From an uncultured Erysipelotrichaceae bacterium (GTDB taxonomy: Bacteria > Bacillota_I > Bacilli_A > Erysipelotrichales > Coprobacillaceae): a stretch of DNA of 25,809 bases. How positions within the stretch are numbered: position 1 is the first letter of the stretch; every line of letters begins with the position of its first letter. Below are positions 1-6,638 of the stretch, in pieces. Below the pieces are notes generated by a model. The model did no database searches, was not told where the DNA came from, and worked only from the letters and a program-made list of their open reading frames with translations. Position numbers and translations under genes: made by a program. Where the stretch lies: assembly GCA_900317015.1 (NCBI GenBank), contig ONFH01000247.1, positions 1 through 25,809 on the forward strand, given 5' to 3'.

Positions 1-411
1 CTCAGTGGCTTATCAGGGTTCTTTAAGGCCTTTCCAGCTTTTTATTGGTTAGGCATTCTGGCTGGCATTGCCTTATGCGCCTTAGCCATCTATCGTTATA
101 TTCATGTCAAGGACGAAAAAGTGAATCTCATTTATGCTGTTGCTTATGGTATCAATATCATTCTTATTTCTCAGCTTAGCAACTTGAATGATCTTTCTAA
201 AAGCATTGCCAGCAATGACTATGGGAATACGTTCTTGTATGGACTTTCAGCGGTCAGTGATTTATCAAAATACAAAACAACGTTTATCTTATTGATCATC
301 GTTGGCGCAGCAATCTGCTTCTTTGGTTTTGCAGTCAAGAGACAGATGGAAAACAAGGGTAAGATCAGTCCTTACTTCGACGTTCATAAAGACCAATGTG
401 ATAAAGATTAA
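1..411 (+). CDS. C-terminal part of a multi-pass membrane protein (partial)
   Basis: The reading frame is open from the first base of the window to a TAA at 409-411, so the 5' end lies outside. The visible 136 residues hold about three hydrophobic segments: one rich in Ala/Leu/Ile near residues 12-32, one near 42-56 (YAVAYGINIILIS) and one near 95-115 (TFILLIIVGAAICFFGFAV). A short basic and polar tail follows (KRQMENKGK...). A GTG at 121 could be mistaken for a start, but the frame continues upstream with hydrophobic, coding-like sequence. I do not recognise the family. A terminator follows at once, so this is the last gene of its transcript and is unrelated to the PTS operon downstream. Confidence 0.75.
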   Translation, partial: LSGLSGFFKAFPAFYWLGILAGIALCALAIYRYIHVKDEKVNLIYAVAYGINIILISQLSNLNDLSKSIASNDYGNTFLYGLSAVSDLSKYKTTFILLIIVGAAICFFGFAVKRQMENKGKISPYFDVHKDQCDKD

Positions 412-412
412 G

Positions 413-436
413 ACACATCTTCGGATGTGTTTTTCT
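413..436 (+). terminator. Rho-independent terminator
   Basis: A perfect 7-bp stem (ACACATC / GATGTGT) with a TTCG tetraloop is followed by TTTTCTTTT. It starts two bases after the stop codon of the partial membrane protein gene. Confidence 0.85.
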
Positions 437-639
437 TTTGGCTTTTTTAACATAAAAAAAGGTGAATTTCATGAAAAGATGGGCCATTGAGAAGGGTTGT
501 CAAGCCTTTGACGATCTTCACATTTTGTTTCATTCTTATGAAATAATGAAAATTAAGTCGGTTTCATGGTATAAAATGTATTTTTGCTTAAATTTTCTCC
601 AAATGAAAAAATATTGCACCAAATATCAAAATCACTTAA

Positions 640-653
640 TGAAAACGCTTCTA
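640..653 (+). promoter_or_regulatory. cre-like box (CcpA catabolite control)
   Basis: TGAAAACGCTTCTA matches the Bacillota cre consensus TGWAARCGYTWNCW at 13 of 14 positions; the C at position 13 is T. It lies about 200 bp upstream of the predicted PTS promoter, which is far for classical repression. It could act on an unrecognised upstream promoter or from a distance. Confidence 0.45.
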
Positions 654-662
654 TTCTATTTA

Positions 663-681
663 TGTTACAAATAATGTAACA
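663..681. promoter_or_regulatory. 19-bp palindrome, distal copy (putative operator)
   Basis: TGTTACAAATAATGTAACA has perfect 7-bp arms (TGTTACA / TGTAACA) around AATAA. It shares its framework with the copy at 781-799, starting 118 bp further on. The pair fits the pattern TGTnACAAATnnTGTnACn, so both probably bind the same dimeric regulator. That regulator cannot be identified from the window. Confidence 0.55.
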
Positions 682-780
682 GTAAATTCATATTTCGTTC
701 ACAATTATACTTTAAAATATTTGATTTAAAGATTTTATAAACCAATATATTATAAAATTCATAAATTGATTTTTAGAATA

Positions 781-799
781 TGTCACAAATCTTGTGACG
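781..799. promoter_or_regulatory. 19-bp palindrome, proximal copy (putative operator)
   Basis: TGTCACAAATCTTGTGACG contains the perfect inverted repeat GTCACAA / TTGTGAC. Its centre (790) lies about 63 bp upstream of the start point expected from the promoter at 819-846. That is the position typical of a class I activator such as CRP/FNR-family proteins. The half-site sequence is CRP-like but in the opposite arrangement, so the binding protein is uncertain. Confidence 0.55.
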
Positions 800-818
800 G
801 AATCACTTCCCCCAACCA

Positions 819-846
819 TTGAAAGAAAAATAAAAACGATTACAAT
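819..846 (+). promoter_or_regulatory. Sigma-A promoter of the mannose-type PTS operon
   Basis: TTGAAA (819-824), a 16-bp spacer, then TACAAT (841-846). Transcription would start near 853 and give a leader of about 70 nt before the first gene. I looked for a sigma-54 (-24/-12) element, as found at some mannose PTS operons, and saw none. Confidence 0.65.
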
Positions 847-879
847 AATAGTTGCGAATTCGTTTATACAACTTTTTGT

Positions 880-895
880 GACTCTGACGAGAGTC
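880..895 (+). promoter_or_regulatory. Leader hairpin before the IIAB gene
   Basis: GACTCT (880-885) and AGAGTC (890-895) are perfect complements around GACG. The hairpin sits in the predicted leader, 15 bases before the AAAGGAG ribosome site. There is no U-tract, so it is not a terminator. It could protect the transcript or act as an operator: a TTGTGAC half-site like that of the 781-799 palindrome overlaps its start (876-882). Confidence 0.4.
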
Positions 896-924
896 TAGTA
901 GAAAATATTTAAAGGAGAAATTTT

Positions 925-1917
925 ATGGTAGGAATTGTCATTGCCAGCCACGGTAAATTTGCCGAAGGAATTTACATGTCTGGTTCAATGATCTTTGGGG
1001 ATCAGGCAGATGTAAAAGCCGTAACTCTTATGCCAAGTGAAGGTCCAGATGACATCCGTAAGAAAATGGAAGATGCAATTGCTTCTTTCTCTCAGCAGGA
1101 TGAAATCTTGTTCTTGGTCGACTTATGGAGTGGTACTCCATTCAACCAGGCAAGTGCATTAATTGACGGACATGAAGGTCACTGGGTCGTTGTTACTGGT
1201 TTAAATTTACCTATGCTCATTGAATCATATGCATTACGTCTTGGAACTGAAAATGCTGCAGAAATTGCTAGCCACGTTGCTAAGACTTCTAAAGAAGGTA
1301 TTAGAATTTTACCAGAAACTATTAAAGTTGAAGGTGAAGATGAAGCTGCTAAACCAGCTGCTCCAGCTCAGCCACAGGGTGCCATCCCAGAAGGTACTGT
1401 AATCGGTGATGGCAAGATCAAATACGTATTAGCTCGTATTGATACTCGTTTATTACATGGTCAGGTAGCCACTGCCTGGACTAAAGCTAAACAGCCAACT
1501 CGTATCATCGCTGTATCTGATAATGTTGCAAAAGATAAATTACGTAAGCAGATGATCGAACAGGCAGCTCCACCAGGAGTACATGCACACGTTGTCCCAA
1601 TTGATAAGATGTGCAAAATCGATAAGGATACTCGTTTCGGTAATACAAAAGCAATGTTATTATTCGAAAACCCAGAAGATGCTTTAAGAGCAGTTAAGGG
1701 TGGTGTCTCTATCAAAGAAATCAACTTAGGTTCTAACGCCGCAAGTGAAGGCAAGGTCGTTGTATCTAAAGCCGTTGCTTTAGGCAAGGAAGATGTTGAA
1801 GCAATCGAAGAATTGCGTAAATTAGGTGTTAAGGTTTATGTACAGAAGGTTCCATCAGATCCTGTAGAAGATCTTGACTCTATGCTTAAGAAAGCAAAAT
1901 CAGAATTAGGAATGTAA
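925..1917 (+). CDS. manX: PTS mannose-family fused IIAB component
   Basis: Cytoplasmic phosphocarrier of a mannose-family phosphotransferase system. HPr passes phosphate to the IIA domain, which passes it to IIB, which phosphorylates the sugar entering through IIC/IID. The IIA domain (about 1-130) starts with the signature IVIASHGKFAEG, placing the phosphorylated histidine at His9. An Ala/Pro-rich linker spans about 136-157. The IIB domain (about 165-330) contains ARIDTRLLHGQVATAW with the second active histidine at His178. Length (330 aa) and domain order match ManX/ManL-type fused proteins. AAAGGAG lies 7 bases before the ATG. It is the first gene of a four-gene operon. Substrate (mannose, glucose or related) cannot be settled from sequence alone. 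Confidence 0.95.
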   Translation: MVGIVIASHGKFAEGIYMSGSMIFGDQADVKAVTLMPSEGPDDIRKKMEDAIASFSQQDEILFLVDLWSGTPFNQASALIDGHEGHWVVVTGLNLPMLIESYALRLGTENAAEIASHVAKTSKEGIRILPETIKVEGEDEAAKPAAPAQPQGAIPEGTVIGDGKIKYVLARIDTRLLHGQVATAWTKAKQPTRIIAVSDNVAKDKLRKQMIEQAAPPGVHAHVVPIDKMCKIDKDTRFGNTKAMLLFENPEDALRAVKGGVSIKEINLGSNAASEGKVVVSKAVALGKEDVEAIEELRKLGVKVYVQKVPSDPVEDLDSMLKKAKSELGM

Positions 1918-1942
1918 TAATTTCAGGAGGAAAATTTATATT

Positions 1943-2761
1943 ATGAACGGTTTAAGTATTATCCTGGTTATTGTCGTAGCATTCTTAGCTGGTATGGAAG
2001 GTATCCTTGATGAATGGGAATTCCATCAGCCAGTCGTTGCTTGTACATTAATCGGTTTAGTTACAGGCCATTTAACTGAAGGCGTCATGCTTGGCGGTTC
2101 TCTTCAGATGATGGCATTAGGTTGGGCCAACATTGGTGCCGCAGTTGCACCAGATGCTGCATTAGCATCAGTTGCCTCAGCAATTATCATGGTCTTAGCT
2201 TTGAACGGTGGTAATGTTAATACTAAAGATGCTATTAACACTTCTATCGCAGTTGCCGTACCACTTTCAGTAGCCGGCTTATTCTTAACTATGTTATGTC
2301 GTACAATTGCCATTCCTATGGTACATGCTATGGATAAATGTGCAGAAGATGCTAACTTCAGAGGCATCGAAATCTGGCAGATCTTAGCTATCTGCTTACA
2401 GGGTATTCGTATCGCAATCCCTGCTGCTGCACTTTGCTTCATTCCTGCTAAAGCTGTCACTAATGCATTAAACTCTATGCCTGCTTGGTTAACAGGTGGC
2501 ATGGCTGTCGGCGGTGGCATGGTTGCCGCTGTAGGTTATGCAATGGTAGTTAACATGATGGCTACTGCTGAAACATGGCCATTCTTCATCTTAGGTTTCG
2601 TACTTGCTGCAATTTCTGAATTAACATTAATCGCTTTAGGTTTAATCGGCTTATCTTTAGCTTTAATCTACTTAGGATTAAAAGAAGAAGCTAAAAAAGG
2701 TGGAGGAAACGGCGGAGGCGGTTCCGGCGACCCACTTGGCGATATCATTAACGACTATTAA
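1943..2761 (+). CDS. manY: PTS mannose-family IIC membrane component
   Basis: Integral membrane subunit that, with IID, forms the sugar channel. The 272-residue protein opens with LSIILVIVVAFLAGMEGILDEWEF, typical of mannose-class IIC. It has several hydrophobic helices and the conserved GxLxxxMLGGSLQMMALGW-type region near residues 36-58. An AGGAGG ribosome site precedes the ATG by about 12 bases. The gene starts 25 bases after the IIAB stop codon. The C-terminus is unusual: after the last helix, a flexible tail of glycines (KKGGGNGGGGSGD) precedes the final LGDIINDY. The next gene, IID, is its obligate partner. Confidence 0.93.
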   Translation: MNGLSIILVIVVAFLAGMEGILDEWEFHQPVVACTLIGLVTGHLTEGVMLGGSLQMMALGWANIGAAVAPDAALASVASAIIMVLALNGGNVNTKDAINTSIAVAVPLSVAGLFLTMLCRTIAIPMVHAMDKCAEDANFRGIEIWQILAICLQGIRIAIPAAALCFIPAKAVTNALNSMPAWLTGGMAVGGGMVAAVGYAMVVNMMATAETWPFFILGFVLAAISELTLIALGLIGLSLALIYLGLKEEAKKGGGNGGGGSGDPLGDIINDY

Positions 2762-2781
2762 TCTTGAAGGAGGAAAGCAAA

Positions 2782-3699
2782 ATGGCAGATCAGATTAAAT
2801 TATCAAAAGCAGATCGTAGAGCGGTTTGTTGGCGTCATCAGTTCCTTCAGGGTTCTTGGAACTATGAACGTATGCAGAATGGTGGTTGGTGTTATGCAAT
2901 GATCCCAGCTATCAAGAAATTATATTCTAAAAAGGAAGATCAGGTTGCAGCTTTAAAGCGTCACCTTGAATTCTATAACACTCATCCTTATGTATCAGCT
3001 CCAGTTATCGGTGTAACATTAGCCCTTGAAGAAGAAAGAGCTAACGGTGCTCCTATCGATGACCAGGCTATCCAGGGTGTTAAAGTTGGTATGATGGGTC
3101 CACTTGCTGGTGTCGGCGACCCAGTATTCTGGTTCACAGTTCGTCCAATCTTAGGTGCATTAGGTGCATCTATCGCAATGTCTGGCTCAATCGCTGGTCC
3201 ATTGTTATTCTTCATTGCATGGAACGTTATTCGTTATGCATTCTTATGGTACACTCAGGAATTTGGTTACAGAGTTGGTACTGAAATCACTAAAGACTTA
3301 TCTGGTGGTTTATTAGGTAAGATCACTGCTGGTGCATCTATCTTAGGTATGTTCATCATCGGTGCCTTAGTAGAACGTTGGGTATCTATTACATTCACTC
3401 CTACTGTATCAAAGATTACTCAGCAGGATGGTGCTTATATCGATTGGTCTAAGTTACCAAAGGGTACTGCAGGTATCAAATCTGCATTGGAACAGTATGA
3501 TTCTTTAGGCGCTACTGGTTTAAATAAAGTTAAGGTTACTACTTTACAGGACAACTTAAATCAGTTAATCCCTGGTTTAGCAGCCGTATTACTTACTTTA
3601 TTAATCTGTAAGTTATTAAAGAAAGGTATTTCTCCAATCGTTATCATCATTGCATTATTCGTTGTCGGTGTAATCGGCAGACTTTGCAACTTCATGTAA
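2782..3699 (+). CDS. manZ: PTS mannose-family IID membrane component
   Basis: Second membrane subunit of the mannose-class permease. At 305 aa it has the family hallmarks: WRHQFLQGSWNYERMQNGGWCYAM near the N-terminus, the GVKVGMMGPLAGVGDPVFWFT segment near residues 97-118, and C-terminal helices (AAVLLTLLICKLLKKG, VIIIALFVVGVIGRL). I chose the ATG at 2782 because GGAGGAAAGCAAA lies just before it. An in-frame TTG at 2764 would overlap that ribosome site. It begins 20 bases after the IIC stop codon in the same operon. Confidence 0.94.
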   Translation: MADQIKLSKADRRAVCWRHQFLQGSWNYERMQNGGWCYAMIPAIKKLYSKKEDQVAALKRHLEFYNTHPYVSAPVIGVTLALEEERANGAPIDDQAIQGVKVGMMGPLAGVGDPVFWFTVRPILGALGASIAMSGSIAGPLLFFIAWNVIRYAFLWYTQEFGYRVGTEITKDLSGGLLGKITAGASILGMFIIGALVERWVSITFTPTVSKITQQDGAYIDWSKLPKGTAGIKSALEQYDSLGATGLNKVKVTTLQDNLNQLIPGLAAVLLTLLICKLLKKGISPIVIIIALFVVGVIGRLCNFM

Positions 3700-3719
3700 T
3701 TTAGAAAAGAGGTTTATTC

Positions 3720-4103
3720 ATGGCACAATCATTAAACTCAAAAGTTGATCTTACTGTTAAGGCCTCATGCCATAATGGACTTGGTTCCACTGGACATGTG
3801 ATGGTCGGTGATCATGCCTTTGAATACTATAATGTCAGAAACGTTGAAGATTATGTACAGATTCCATGGGAAGAAGTAGACTACATTTCCGCTAGTGTTC
3901 TCTTCAATAAATGGATTTCTAGATTTGCAATCTTCACAAAACGTAATGGTCACTACACTTTTAGTGCTCGTGATAATAAGCAGCTGCTAAGAGCGGTACG
4001 TGAATATGTGTCAGAAGACCATATGTACAGATCCCCTAATTTCTTTACCGTTATTAAGGATGGATTCAAGTACATCTTCTCTGGATTTGGGAGAAAGAAA
4101 TAA
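3720..4103 (+). CDS. manO: DUF956 family protein (ManO-like) of the mannose PTS operon
   Basis: A 127-residue soluble protein that matches the DUF956 family in length, composition and position as the last gene of a mannose-class PTS operon in Bacillota. Recognisable features are the early GLGSTGHVMVGDHAFEYYN block, the IPWEEVDYISASV block around residues 43-55, and a basic end (KYIFSGFGRKK). ManO is thought to affect expression or activity of the cognate PTS, but its molecular role is not well established. AGAGG precedes the ATG. The IID gene ends 20 bases upstream and a strong terminator follows. Confidence 0.85.
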   Translation: MAQSLNSKVDLTVKASCHNGLGSTGHVMVGDHAFEYYNVRNVEDYVQIPWEEVDYISASVLFNKWISRFAIFTKRNGHYTFSARDNKQLLRAVREYVSEDHMYRSPNFFTVIKDGFKYIFSGFGRKK

Positions 4104-4110
4104 ACTTATA

Positions 4111-4142
4111 AGACGGTCAGCATTTGCTGATCGTCTTTTTTT
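4111..4142 (+). terminator. Rho-independent terminator of the PTS operon
   Basis: AGACGGTCAGC and GCTGATCGTCT form an 11-bp stem with one G-U pair, closed by a short ATTT loop and followed by seven T. It lies 8 bases after the DUF956 stop codon. Confidence 0.9.
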
Positions 4143-4180
4143 GCGCTCTTTTATCAAATATTACATACAAACTGTTCATT

Positions 4181-4686
4181 ATGACATTTCGTTTCAAAGT
4201 CCACAATCATGCTACGCTAGATTTGCGCTTTGCAAATCTACTTAGAATAAAGAAAGTCATATCAACGTTGTTTACAAGAAAGGTCGGATTTTTTGAATTT
4301 GGTGACAAAAAGCGCAGCAAAGGCATTCAGGCCTTGATGGGCTATTTGTTTAAAAACTTACAGTATCCTGTGATGAGCGTAAAGGAGCTGAAGAATGAAA
4401 CGTATTCTAAGGGTCAGCTCAGCATTGAAGAGATGTTCAAGTATTTAGATCAGGCCAAATACAATAGTGGCCTCTTTAAGAAAAAAGCGCTGATTGAAGA
4501 AGCGCAGGTCACTGGTGAACTATTTACATTCATTAATAATATGGGCTATATGACAGATGGACAGGCGAGTGCACTATTAAAGCGTTTCATATGGACTTAG
4601 GAACGTTCTGGAAAAAGAAGATCAAACAGCTCGACAAACAATTTGTTTTGGGATTTAAGGATCCTGGTGAATCAATTGATCACTAG
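4181..4686 (+). pseudogene. Possible decayed or frameshifted gene of unknown family
   Basis: A frame from ATG 4181 to TAG 4600 encodes about 139 residues. Much of it (from about 4280) looks protein-like: FFEFGDKKRSKGIQALMGYL, SIEEMFKYLDQAKYN, KKKALIEEAQVTGELFTFI. There is no Shine-Dalgarno before 4181, and the first 30 codons cross a 9-bp hairpin, so the true start is unclear. The overlapping frame from 4591 (MDLGTFWKKKIKQLDKQF..., stop at 4684-4686) carries on in similar style and ends inside a good terminator (4660-4697). That suggests one original gene broken by a frameshift near 4585-4600. I recognise no family. The alternative is a short intact gene ending at 4600 with a chance frame after it. 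Confidence 0.4.
4218..4240. repeat. 9-bp inverted repeat (hairpin)
   Basis: TAGATTTGC (4218-4226) and GCAAATCTA (4232-4240) are perfect complements around a 5-base loop. There is no T-run after it, so it is not a terminator. It falls within the doubtful 5' part of the possible pseudogene. Confidence 0.6.
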
Positions 4687-4697
4687 GATCTTTTCTT
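4660..4697 (+). terminator. Rho-independent terminator
   Basis: GATCCTGGTGA (4660-4670) pairs with TCACTAGGATC (4680-4690) over 11 positions, one a G-U pair, with a 9-base loop and TTTTCTT after it. It marks the end of a transcript covering the possible pseudogene. Confidence 0.75.
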
Positions 4698-4822
4698 ATG
4701 CTAGTAAAATCCATTTTTTTTACCAATACAAATTATGGCAATTAAAAGGTCAAATATGACATGTTTGATTACGGTCAAAGTATTCGTGGTATCCTTTTGT
4801 TGTAGAGAGGAGGGAAACAGAA

Positions 4823-5149
4823 ATGGAGAAGAGATATTTGATTGCGAAAGTGATCGCATCTGTAGCGACGATTTGTTCAGTAGTCGGTGTGATCATGAAT
4901 ATTGCTGTCGGAGGCGTATTCTCGAACACGCTTATGGGCATCGGTGTATTGGGAGCACTGATCTCGTATGTGTTTGGAGGACTGCTTAAGGCAATTTCAA
5001 ATATTTTGAATCTTGCCAGCTGGGGACTTGTCGTTGCCGGATTCCCATGGAATCTTGTAGCAGTGGCATTTTCGGGAATTGCAGCATTCGTTGTGATGCT
5101 GCTTATGCCAATCATTCCAGTCTCACAGGCCGCAAGAGAATGGGCATAG
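4823..5149 (+). CDS. Small membrane protein of unknown family, first of a tandem pair
   Basis: A 108-residue, strongly hydrophobic protein with a good ribosome site (GAGGAGGG, about 9 bases before the ATG). The N-terminus is basic (MEKRY), followed by hydrophobic stretches near residues 7-27, 38-53 and 67-97. The end is a conserved polar tail, PVSQAAREWA. There is no signal-peptidase site or lipobox. It aligns without gaps to the next gene with 68 of 108 identical residues (hand count), so the pair arose by tandem duplication. I do not recognise the family. Three or four membrane passes are likely, and the short charged C-terminus is the only obvious exposed element. No clear promoter was found; two GGTCAAA copies (4748, 4773) lie upstream. 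Confidence 0.85.
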   Translation: MEKRYLIAKVIASVATICSVVGVIMNIAVGGVFSNTLMGIGVLGALISYVFGGLLKAISNILNLASWGLVVAGFPWNLVAVAFSGIAAFVVMLLMPIIPVSQAAREWA

Positions 5150-5210
5150 GATTTTCATTTTATAAATAGCATAAATGATTTGATTGAATTGAATTGGAGG
5201 AAAAAAGGAT

Positions 5211-5537
5211 ATGGAAAACAGATATTTTATTGCAAAAATTATTGCCACAGTGGCAACCGTCTTTTCCGTGATCGGTGTGATCATGAATATGAGCGGAGCA
5301 GGAGAGATTGCCAGCACATTCATTGGAATCGGAGTATTGGGAGCCTTCGTTTCTTATGTGTTTGGTGGTTTCTTAAAAGCCATTACGAATACTTTAAACA
5401 TTGCCAAATGGGGTTTAGTTGTCGTGAACTTTCCCTTTAACTTAATTGCCTTCTTAGTAACTGCAATTTTAGCATTATGTGTAATGTTTCTAGTACCGAT
5501 CGTACCAGTCTCGCAGTCTGCAAGAGAATGGGCATAA
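5211..5537 (+). CDS. Small membrane protein of unknown family, second of a tandem pair
   Basis: A 108-residue paralogue of the preceding gene, 61 bases downstream, with its own ribosome site (TTGGAGGAAAAAAGG). The most conserved blocks are GVIMN (22-26), GIGVLGA (39-45), SYVFGG (48-53), WGLVV (67-71) and the terminal PVSQ-AREWA. The least conserved is residues 27-38, probably a loop between helices. Both genes precede one terminator, so they are probably co-transcribed. Keeping two diverged copies with the same length and ends hints at a two-subunit membrane complex. Function is unknown. Confidence 0.85.
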   Translation: MENRYFIAKIIATVATVFSVIGVIMNMSGAGEIASTFIGIGVLGAFVSYVFGGFLKAITNTLNIAKWGLVVVNFPFNLIAFLVTAILALCVMFLVPIVPVSQSAREWA

Positions 5538-5546
5538 AGATTTTTT

Positions 5547-5582
5547 AATTGGTAGGTATGCAAATATCTACCAATTTTTATT
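5547..5582 (+). terminator. Rho-independent terminator after the small membrane proteins
   Basis: AATTGGTAGGTAT (5547-5559) and ATATCTACCAATT (5564-5576) form a 13-position stem with one G-U pair and a GCAA loop, followed by TTTTATTTC. T/A runs on both sides may let it work from either strand. Confidence 0.85.
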
Positions 5583-5588
5583 TCTTAT

Positions 5589-5617
5589 GAAAAAAAACGA
5601 TCCGAATCGGATCGTTT
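5589..5617 (-). terminator. Rho-independent terminator (minus strand)
   Basis: AAACGATCCG (5595-5604) and CGGATCGTTT (5608-5617) form a 10-bp stem with a 3-base loop. Read on the minus strand it ends in a long U-run (the A-run at 5590-5597 on the plus strand). The stop codon of the zinc-ribbon gene lies inside the stem. Confidence 0.85.
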
Positions 5618-6512
5618 ACATGTGAATAATTGATTGTAATTCTTTGATGCACACTTCAATGAAAGCTTCGTCATCAGATTCAAGTGGTTCTAATAACTGC
5701 ATCATTTCTAAGCCCTGTAAGGCTGCATCATCAGGATTGACAGAAGCATAGAAGCTAAACTGTTTTAAAAGCTTACGATAGAATAATGCAAACTTCTGAA
5801 CATTGTCTAAAGGGATAAAGTTCTCAATTGAAGAGAACGTGATCACAATATCAAAGAGTTCATTGTAGAAATATTCATCATCAACAACAACAGGGAATAA
5901 CACTGTATGATCTGTTAAGGCTTTAGCGGTATCAGGGGCACTCATATAGTAGATCTGAGTATCATCACTAAAGTGCTGTTCCTTTTTACCATTCATATAC
6001 ATCGTGCCATCTTGGACAATCGCATTACCAAAGGCATCATCCTGTTTCATGATGTCAGCAACTTTCTTCTTTAAGTCCTGATAGGCTTGAATACGTTTCC
6101 CGTCCAATTCATCCTGTGATAAATCATGACTGACTTTAAAAGAAAGAGCAGCCTGATAATGGGTCTTCAAAGGTGTTCCTTCTTTGGCAATTTCGACAGC
6201 CTTATATAAATAAGTTTTTTCGTTTTCATGTTCAACTGACTGGCTCATTAAACCAAAATAATGTTCTTGATTATTCTTCTTGATCAGGAACTTTGGCACA
6301 TTCAGAGGAAGCTTCATACCATTAGCATCGACGTAGATCGTCTTCAAATCGGCTTTCTCAATACTCATGTGAGCAGGAGCCTGTTCTTCTTTCAGGTAGG
6401 ATCCCATAATTCTATTGAAACAATCTGGACAGACCTCACTATCAAGATTGTAATCATCTAAGTGGATACGTTTTAATTCTTTAACGTCCTGTCCGCATAG
6501 TTTACATTTCAT
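5616..6512 (-). CDS. Zinc-ribbon protein of unknown function
   Basis: A 298-residue soluble protein. Its first 31 residues hold two cysteine pairs, Cys3-x2-Cys6 and Cys28-x2-Cys31, which should bind one zinc ion. The rest has no motif I recognise: alternating hydrophobic and charged blocks, an acidic C-terminal third, and no membrane segments. GGAAGGTG precedes the ATG on the minus strand by about 5 bases. The gene has its own promoter (6542-6570) and terminator and so forms a single-gene unit. The N-terminal CxxC...CxxC layout resembles small zinc ribbons used for nucleic acid or protein contacts, but no function can be assigned. Confidence 0.85.
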   Translation of the reverse strand: MKCKLCGQDVKELKRIHLDDYNLDSEVCPDCFNRIMGSYLKEEQAPAHMSIEKADLKTIYVDANGMKLPLNVPKFLIKKNNQEHYFGLMSQSVEHENEKTYLYKAVEIAKEGTPLKTHYQAALSFKVSHDLSQDELDGKRIQAYQDLKKKVADIMKQDDAFGNAIVQDGTMYMNGKKEQHFSDDTQIYYMSAPDTAKALTDHTVLFPVVVDDEYFYNELFDIVITFSSIENFIPLDNVQKFALFYRKLLKQFSFYASVNPDDAALQGLEMMQLLEPLESDDEAFIEVCIKELQSIIHM

Positions 6513-6541
6513 TTAATCACCTTCCAATAAGTTATGAAAAC

Positions 6542-6570
6542 ATTGTAAAAGGAAAAAGAAAGAGAATCAA
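6542..6570 (-). promoter_or_regulatory. Sigma-A promoter of the zinc-ribbon gene
   Basis: On the minus strand, TTGATT (6570-6565), a 17-bp spacer, then TACAAT (6547-6542). Both hexamers are near consensus with ideal spacing, and the gene starts about 30 bases downstream. Confidence 0.7.
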
Positions 6571-6578
6571 GATAACAC

Positions 6579-6597
6579 CGTAATGATTACGTTTACA
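6579..6597 (-). promoter_or_regulatory. cre-like box overlapping a short palindrome
   Basis: The minus strand of 6584-6597 reads TGTAAACGTAATCA, matching TGWAARCGYTWNCW at 13 of 14 positions. CGTAATGATTACG (6579-6591), a perfect palindrome around one base, overlaps it. The site lies just upstream of the -35 of the zinc-ribbon gene. CcpA binding is possible but unproven. Confidence 0.35.
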
Positions 6598-6607
6598 TAA
6601 AGTAAAT

Positions 6608-6634
6608 AAATGAAAAAGGAACCGCAGTTCCTTT
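6608..6634 (-). terminator. Rho-independent terminator (minus strand)
   Basis: AAAGGAAC (6615-6622) and GTTCCTTT (6627-6634) form an 8-bp stem with a 4-base loop. On the minus strand the stem runs into TTTTTCATTT. It is 5 bases after the stop of the repressor gene. Confidence 0.8.
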
Positions 6635-6638
6635 ACAG

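Larger units (their letters stand above)
437..818. other. AT-rich control region upstream of the PTS operon
   Basis: This stretch has no convincing gene. Short frames exist (an ATG at 471 follows AAAGGTG), but their translations look random and one runs through the palindrome at 663-681. Within it I see a cre-like box (640-653) and two related palindromes (663-681 and 781-799). The rest is AT-rich filler. A weak TTGCAC hexamer at 614-619 has no good -10 partner. Confidence 0.6.

Noticed and set aside
462..674. A 70-codon frame with a possible ribosome site before its ATG at 471
   Set aside because: The translation looks random, it lies in a very AT-rich control region and it runs into the palindrome at 663-681.
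412..924. Sigma-54 promoter for the mannose PTS operon
   Set aside because: No TGGCAC-N5-TTGCA-like element is present, whereas a good sigma-A promoter is.
4748..4779. Two GGTCAAA copies 25 bp apart upstream of the twin membrane protein genes
   Set aside because: A 7-mer repeat in AT-rich DNA with no clear promoter next to it is not enough to call an operator.
4735..4989. Plus-strand frame overlapping the first small membrane protein gene
   Set aside because: It overlaps the well-supported 108-residue gene in another frame and has no ribosome site.
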